Source: DATAVB01 sp036267955 (lineage in GTDB: Bacteria; Actinomycetota; Actinomycetes; Mycobacteriales; QHCD01). From it: DNA of 64,000 bases. Position numbers and translations under genes: made by a program. Every line of letters begins with the position of its first letter. The first letter of the stretch is position 1. The notes beneath the pieces are model-generated. The model saw only the letters and a list, made by a program, of their open reading frames with translations, was not told the DNA's origin and made no database searches. Of the stretch, positions 60,083 through 64,000 are shown in pieces. The stretch spans positions 18,109-82,108 of the forward strand of contig DATAVB010000076.1 of NCBI GenBank assembly GCA_036267955.1, given 5' to 3'.

Positions 60083-61056
60083 CCGATCTGCTCGATGTCG
60101 ACACCGGCCTGGAGTACGCGCGTCACCGCGGGATCCTGGCCGCCGGCGGGCGGTGCGTCGAGCTCGGCGGCGGGATCTCGAATGTCGTGCTGCTGGTCGA
60201 GGACGGCAGCCGCCGTGCGGTCGTCAAACAGTCGCTCGGCCGGCTGCGGGTCGCCGAGCTGTGGGAGGCCCCGGTCGACCGCATCGTCACCGAGGCCCGG
60301 GCGCTCGGCTTCGCCGCCGCGGCCGTGCCGGGGGCGGTGCCGGCCGTACTCGACAGCGATCCGGCCGCACACACCATGACGGTGCAGGCCGCTCCGGCCC
60401 ACTGGACGTCCTGGAAAGACCAGCTGCTGCAGGGAATCGCGGACCCCGGTGTCGCGGCCGGGCTCGGCTCGGCGCTCGGTGCATTGCACAACGCGCCGAC
60501 CGATACCGCGCCGTGGCTCGACCAGCCCGCGGCGTTCCGGGCCCTGCGGGTCGATCCGTATCACTACGCCGTCGCGGAGCGGCTGCCGTCGGTCGCGGCG
60601 CCCGTGCTGGCGCTGGCGGCGGAAATGGAGAACCGGCACCGCTGTTTCGTGCACGGCGATTATTCGCCGAAGAATGTGCTGGTCGGCGACGGTGCTTTCT
60701 GGATCATCGATTTCGAGGTCGCCCATCTCGGCGATCCCGCCTTCGACCTGGCCTTTCTGCTGAATCATCTCCTGCTGAAGGCGGTCTACCGGCCGCAGGA
60801 TCACGATTCCTACCGGCGATGTGCGACGGCTTTCCTGGACGCCTACGCCTTGACCGGCGCTCCGGCGGCTGTAGACCGGCATCTCGCGGCGCATCTCGGC
60901 TGCCTCATGGTGGCCCGTACCGTCGGGAAATCGCCGGCCGAATATCTCGACCGATCCCACCGCGACACGGTCACCGAAATCGCGACCCGGGCCCTGCTCG
61001 ACGGCCCGGACACGGTCAACTGGTTCTGGGACGCCGTCGCGGAGAAAGGACGATAG
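60079..61056 (+). CDS. Phosphotransferase (APH/MTR-kinase-like) of the enolase operon
   Basis: A 325-residue small-molecule kinase. The Brenner motif CFVHGDYSPKNVLV and the metal-binding FWIIDFEVAHLGDPAFDLAFLLNHLLLK are clear; the latter is close to methylthioribose and homoserine-type kinases. The N-lobe contains AVVKQSLGRLRV with the ATP-binding Lys. The ATG overlaps the ROK stop by 4 bases; the enolase-like gene follows after 3 bases. In this context it probably phosphorylates a hydroxylated acid or sugar that the enolase-like enzyme then dehydrates; the substrate is unknown. Confidence 0.88.
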   Translation: MTDLLDVDTGLEYARHRGILAAGGRCVELGGGISNVVLLVEDGSRRAVVKQSLGRLRVAELWEAPVDRIVTEARALGFAAAAVPGAVPAVLDSDPAAHTMTVQAAPAHWTSWKDQLLQGIADPGVAAGLGSALGALHNAPTDTAPWLDQPAAFRALRVDPYHYAVAERLPSVAAPVLALAAEMENRHRCFVHGDYSPKNVLVGDGAFWIIDFEVAHLGDPAFDLAFLLNHLLLKAVYRPQDHDSYRRCATAFLDAYALTGAPAAVDRHLAAHLGCLMVARTVGKSPAEYLDRSHRDTVTEIATRALLDGPDTVNWFWDAVAEKGR

Positions 61057-61059
61057 TCC

Positions 61060-62340
61060 ATGGTGGACAGCACAATTGCGGCGGTCGACGCCTGGGAGGT
61101 GCTCGACTCGCGTGGCAACCCCACCGTTGCGGCGGGCGTACACCTCGGTGACGGCTCCTACGGCCAGGCGACAGTGCCATCGGGCGCATCGACCGGGCGG
61201 CACGAGGTGCACGAGCTGCGTGACGGGGGCGACCGCTACGGCGGGAAAGGCGTGCTGCAGGCGGTGACGAATGTGCGGACCGAGTTGGCTGACGCCGTCC
61301 GCGGGCTGGACGGGGCCAACCAACGGGCCGTCGACCGGACCCTGCGCGAGACCGACGGGACGGCCGACCTGTCCCGGCTGGGCGCCAATGCCGTACTCGC
61401 CGTCTCCGTGGCTACCGCGATCGCCGCGTCCACAGCGCATTCGGTCCCGCTGTACGAATGGGTGGGTGGCGACTCCAGCCTGCCGCTGCCGATGGTGAAC
61501 ATTCTCTCCGGCGGCGCCCACGCCGGCCGGTGCCTCGATATCCAGGACGTGCTGGTCATCGCGTTGGAGGCGCCGACCTTCGCGGTGGCGATCGAGCAGA
61601 TCGCCGCGGTGCGGCGGGCCGCGGTCGCGCTGGCGACCGAGCAGGGTCTGCCGGCCGGGCTGGTCGCCGACGAGGGCGGCCTCGGGCTGCCGCTGGGTTC
61701 CAATGAACGGGCGCTGGATTTCGTGGTGTCGGCGATCGAGCGGGCCGGCTTCGCCCCCGGTTCCGAGGTCGCGCTGGCCCTTGATGTCGCGGCGTCCCAG
61801 TTCTGCCGGGACGGCGGCTATCACCTCGACACCGAGGGTCGGTCGTTCGACCGCGCGGGCTGGCTGGACGAGATCGAGAAATGGGTCCGCAATCACCCGG
61901 TCGTGTCCATTGAGGACGCTGTCGACGAGGACGACTGGGAATCGTGGGCGGAGTTGACCCGGCGGCTCGGGGAACGCGTGCAGCTGCTCGGCGATGATTT
62001 CTTCGTCACGAACGCCGAACGGCTCGACCGGGGCATCCGGGAGCGCTCGGCCAACGCGATTCTGGTCAAGCCGAACCAGAGCGGGACGTTGACCGGCGCC
62101 GCGGATGTGGTGCGGTCCGCGCATGATGCCGGTTTCGGCACCGTGGTGTCGGCCCGGTCCGGCGAGACCGAGGATTCCTGGATCGCCGATCTGGCGGTCG
62201 GTTGGGGCGCCGGACAGCTGAAGGTCGGCTCGACGACCCGGTCGGAGCGGACCGCGAAATGGAACCGGGTATTGGCGCTCGAGCATTCCACCGGGATGCG
62301 CTATCACGGCCGGAGAGCTCTCGCCAAAGGGATGAGGTAG
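61060..62340 (+). CDS. Divergent enolase-family protein
   Basis: A 426-residue enolase homologue. Most active-site residues of enolase are present: Ser41 in PSGASTG, His154 in GGAHA, Glu205 in DEGG, Asp242, Glu285 (SIEDAVDEDD), Asp312 (GDDFFVT), Lys337 (LVKPNQ) and Lys388. Two are changed: the Glu of IQEF is Asp163 (IQDV), and the His of SHRSGETED is Ala365 (SARSGETED). The Phe of KFNQ is Pro. Enolase normally converts 2-phosphoglycerate to phosphoenolpyruvate, and the changes suggest either relaxed or altered specificity. It lies in an operon with a kinase and a dehydrogenase, not in a glycolytic context. Confidence 0.85.
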   Translation: MVDSTIAAVDAWEVLDSRGNPTVAAGVHLGDGSYGQATVPSGASTGRHEVHELRDGGDRYGGKGVLQAVTNVRTELADAVRGLDGANQRAVDRTLRETDGTADLSRLGANAVLAVSVATAIAASTAHSVPLYEWVGGDSSLPLPMVNILSGGAHAGRCLDIQDVLVIALEAPTFAVAIEQIAAVRRAAVALATEQGLPAGLVADEGGLGLPLGSNERALDFVVSAIERAGFAPGSEVALALDVAASQFCRDGGYHLDTEGRSFDRAGWLDEIEKWVRNHPVVSIEDAVDEDDWESWAELTRRLGERVQLLGDDFFVTNAERLDRGIRERSANAILVKPNQSGTLTGAADVVRSAHDAGFGTVVSARSGETEDSWIADLAVGWGAGQLKVGSTTRSERTAKWNRVLALEHSTGMRYHGRRALAKGMR

Positions 62341-62345
62341 CTACG

Positions 62346-63368
62346 ATGCAGGCCGTACGGTGGCACGCCCGGCGCGACATCCGGGTCGAGCAGGTGCCGG
62401 AGCCCGGTGCGCCGCCGGCGGGTTGGGTACGGCTGCGGGTCGAGGTCTGCGGCATCTGCGGCACGGATCTGGAGGAGTACCTCGCCGGCCCGCTGGTGCT
62501 GCCGCACGACGGGCCGCATCCGCTGACCGGTGCGTTTCCGCCGATGACGTTGGGGCACGAGATCGTCGGTGTGGTCGAGGAAAGCGCCGCCGGCGGCGCT
62601 TTGCGGCCCGGGACCCGGGTTGCCGTCGACGGGAATCTGTTCTGCGGGAAATGCGACTGGTGCCGGCGCGGCGAGACGACTCTGTGCGTGACTTTGGCGG
62701 CGATCGGTCAGGGTTGCGACGGTGGGCTGGCCGACTACGTGCTGGCGCCGGAATACAGCTGCGTGCCGTACGAGGCCGAGCCGGAGATTGCCGCTTTCGC
62801 CGAGCCACTTTCGGTGGCGGTGCGGGCGGTGCGCCGCGGAGCGGTCGGAATCGGCGCCCGGGTGGGCATTATCGGTGCCGGCACGATCGGGCTGCTGGTC
62901 ACTCAGGTCGCAAAGCTCGCTGGTGCCGCTGAGATCACGGTCGTCGAGCCGCATCCGCAGCGGCGAGAACTGGCCGCTCGGCTGGGCGCGGACCGGGTCG
63001 TGGAGTCCGCCGATCTGGCCGATCAGCCGGATATCACCTTCGACGCCGGTGGGCGGCCAGTGACCTCGACGCTCGCGGTCCGCTGGGTGCGGCGCGGTGG
63101 TCGCGCCGTGCTGCTGAGCGTCTTCAACGGGGATACGCCGGTGCAGATGATGGATTTCCTGCTCGGCGAGAAGGACGTCATCGCATCGCTGTCGCACACC
63201 TACAACGACGACTTTCCCACTGCGGTAAGGCTGCTGGAGCGCGGCGATATCACCGTACGGCCGTTGATCACCGACCGGCTCGCGCTCGCCGATGTGGTGC
63301 GGCTCGGTTTCGAGGCGCTGCGAACCGCACCGAGCGAACACCTTAAGGTCCTCGCCTTTCCGGGCTGA
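62346..63368 (+). CDS. Zinc-dependent alcohol/polyol dehydrogenase
   Basis: A 340-residue MDR dehydrogenase. The catalytic zinc ligands lie in CGICGTD and LGHEIVG, the structural zinc site in CGKCDWCRRGETTLC, and the NAD-binding motif is VGIIGAGTIGLLVTQ. EVEP-like ITVVEPHPQRREL suggests NAD preference. It resembles butanediol/sorbitol dehydrogenases. It starts 5 bases after the enolase-like gene stop and ends inside the 3' end of the convergent HNH gene, with which it overlaps by 26 bases. It probably oxidises the alcohol precursor or reduces a pathway product. Confidence 0.92.
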   Translation: MQAVRWHARRDIRVEQVPEPGAPPAGWVRLRVEVCGICGTDLEEYLAGPLVLPHDGPHPLTGAFPPMTLGHEIVGVVEESAAGGALRPGTRVAVDGNLFCGKCDWCRRGETTLCVTLAAIGQGCDGGLADYVLAPEYSCVPYEAEPEIAAFAEPLSVAVRAVRRGAVGIGARVGIIGAGTIGLLVTQVAKLAGAAEITVVEPHPQRRELAARLGADRVVESADLADQPDITFDAGGRPVTSTLAVRWVRRGGRAVLLSVFNGDTPVQMMDFLLGEKDVIASLSHTYNDDFPTAVRLLERGDITVRPLITDRLALADVVRLGFEALRTAPSEHLKVLAFPG

Positions 63369-64000
63369 CCAGGAGGCCGGACAATTGACGCGACCTATTC
63401 GGACCCACCCGTGGTCGTCCTGTTCTTGAAAGTCCACGCGCTTCAACCGCCCGGCAAATGGTGCATGGTGTTGCGGCGTGGTCGTTGTTCGGGGTCGAGT
63501 AGTGGTGGGGTATGACGTGCGGGATGCCTTCGTGGAAGACGATCTGCCATTGGTCGTGGTGGATGGTCCAGTGGTGCCGTGGGCAGAGGAGTACGAGGTT
63601 GCTCAGCGCGGTAGCGCCGCCGTTGGCCCAGTGCCGTACGTGGTGGGCTTCGCAGCGTTGCGCAGGCGCGTCGCAGTCGGGGTGGATGCAGCCGAGGTCT
63701 CGGGCGACGATGGCTCGTCGGATGCCGGGTGGGATGGTGCGGGTGGCTCGGCCGACATCCAGCGGCTCGCCTTCGCTGCCGAGCACGATCGGGATGATGG
63801 TGGCGTCGCAGGCGATGCGGCGGGCCGTTTCCGAGCTGACCGGTGCGCCGGTGTTGAGGGTCCCGTGGCCGGTGCCGTCGCGCAGGTCGTTCAGCCCGAT
63901 GGTGACGGTGACATGCGGTCTCTCGCCGGCCACGGTTGGCAGGTCCCCACGGTCCAGTGCCTGTTCGCTTAACGTCACGAGGGCATCGGCGCAGCGGCGG
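63343..64000 (-). CDS. HNH endonuclease (DUF222/13E12 type), C-terminal part
   Basis: The visible 219 or so residues are the C-terminal part of an actinobacterial DUF222-HNH protein; the gene continues beyond the right edge. The HNH nuclease core is CIHPDCDAPAQRCEAHHVRHWANGGATALSNLVLLCPRHHWTIH, with paired Cys and His metal ligands. Upstream ETARRIACDATIIPIVLGSEGEPLDVGRATRTIPPGIRRA is the usual linker. Such proteins are numerous repeats (the 13E12 family) in actinobacteria and were probably mobile; their function is unclear. It is convergent with and overlaps the dehydrogenase gene by 26 bases. Confidence 0.9.
   Translation of the reverse strand, partial: RRCADALVTLSEQALDRGDLPTVAGERPHVTVTIGLNDLRDGTGHGTLNTGAPVSSETARRIACDATIIPIVLGSEGEPLDVGRATRTIPPGIRRAIVARDLGCIHPDCDAPAQRCEAHHVRHWANGGATALSNLVLLCPRHHWTIHHDQWQIVFHEGIPHVIPHHYSTPNNDHAATPCTICRAVEARGLSRTGRPRVGPNRSRQLSGLLVSPERRGP

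Noticed and set aside
59506..62307. A 933-residue minus-strand frame opposite the ROK-kinase-enolase operon
   Set aside because: Antisense shadow of three well-supported genes.

Overview
The window comes from the chromosome of a high-GC Gram-positive actinobacterium. The evidence is very high third-position GC, frequent GTG/TTG starts, many 4-base stop/start overlaps, and a gene order familiar from actinobacteria: rpsT-holA, lepA, hemW, hrcA-dnaJ-rsmE, HIT-phoH-ybeY-CNNM/CBS-deaminase-like-era, recO, uppS and glyS. The exact genus cannot be fixed from sequence alone. I saw no rRNA, tRNA, CRISPR array, insertion sequence or prophage.

Layout. 0-5 kb: start of an ABC ATPase, glyS, three tandem membrane-anchored paralogues and a small monooxygenase-like gene. 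5-12 kb: a NfeD-like/flotillin pair, a secreted tripeptidyl-aminopeptidase-type hydrolase, oligopeptidase B and uppS. 12-20 kb: a dead VapBC-type toxin-antitoxin module, recO, a lipoprotein, era and the phoH-ybeY-CNNM-deaminase block. 20-30 kb: a methyltransferase, a HIT protein, an ECF sigma factor with its partner, a second methyltransferase, an FAD monooxygenase, rsmE, dnaJ, hrcA with a CIRCE operator, and a LuxR-type two-component system. 30-42 kb: hemW, an enoyl-CoA hydratase-like gene, a secreted guanyl-type RNase, a quinone-oxidoreductase-like gene, an alpha/beta-hydrolase fused to an ABC ATPase with its permease, a VanX-like dipeptidase overlapping proS, and an M15 peptidase lipoprotein. 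42-57 kb: HAD-lepA, a prolyl oligopeptidase, a phosphotransferase, a sugar isomerase-like gene, a five-gene amino-acid ABC/EamA operon, a TetR/TetX-like pair, rpsT and holA. 57-64 kb: a broken Ig-like secreted protein, an AraC regulator, a ROK-kinase-enolase-dehydrogenase operon and the C-terminal part of an HNH endonuclease.

The least conventional content lies between genes. At least nine hairpin-forming inverted repeats fall into families that recur in the window: one with arms around AAGCGCGCTTT, one around TGATCATGCGG with a conserved GACACGCCG loop, one with a GCCGGYCATAGCCGGC core, and several unique 13-25 bp hairpins ending in CATGATC. Every copy lies 3' of a gene, and five of the ten convergent gene junctions carry such elements. 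They may act as terminators, but conserved loops, tandem expansion of one arm, and a copy that abuts a truncated antitoxin gene suggest that some are or were mobile.

The two most interesting gene systems are the extracytoplasmic hydrolase-ABC ATPase fusion with its dedicated permease (35.1-38.6 kb), and the ROK/kinase/divergent enolase/zinc-dehydrogenase operon (58.7-63.4 kb), which looks like a self-contained catabolic or biosynthetic pathway of unknown substrate.
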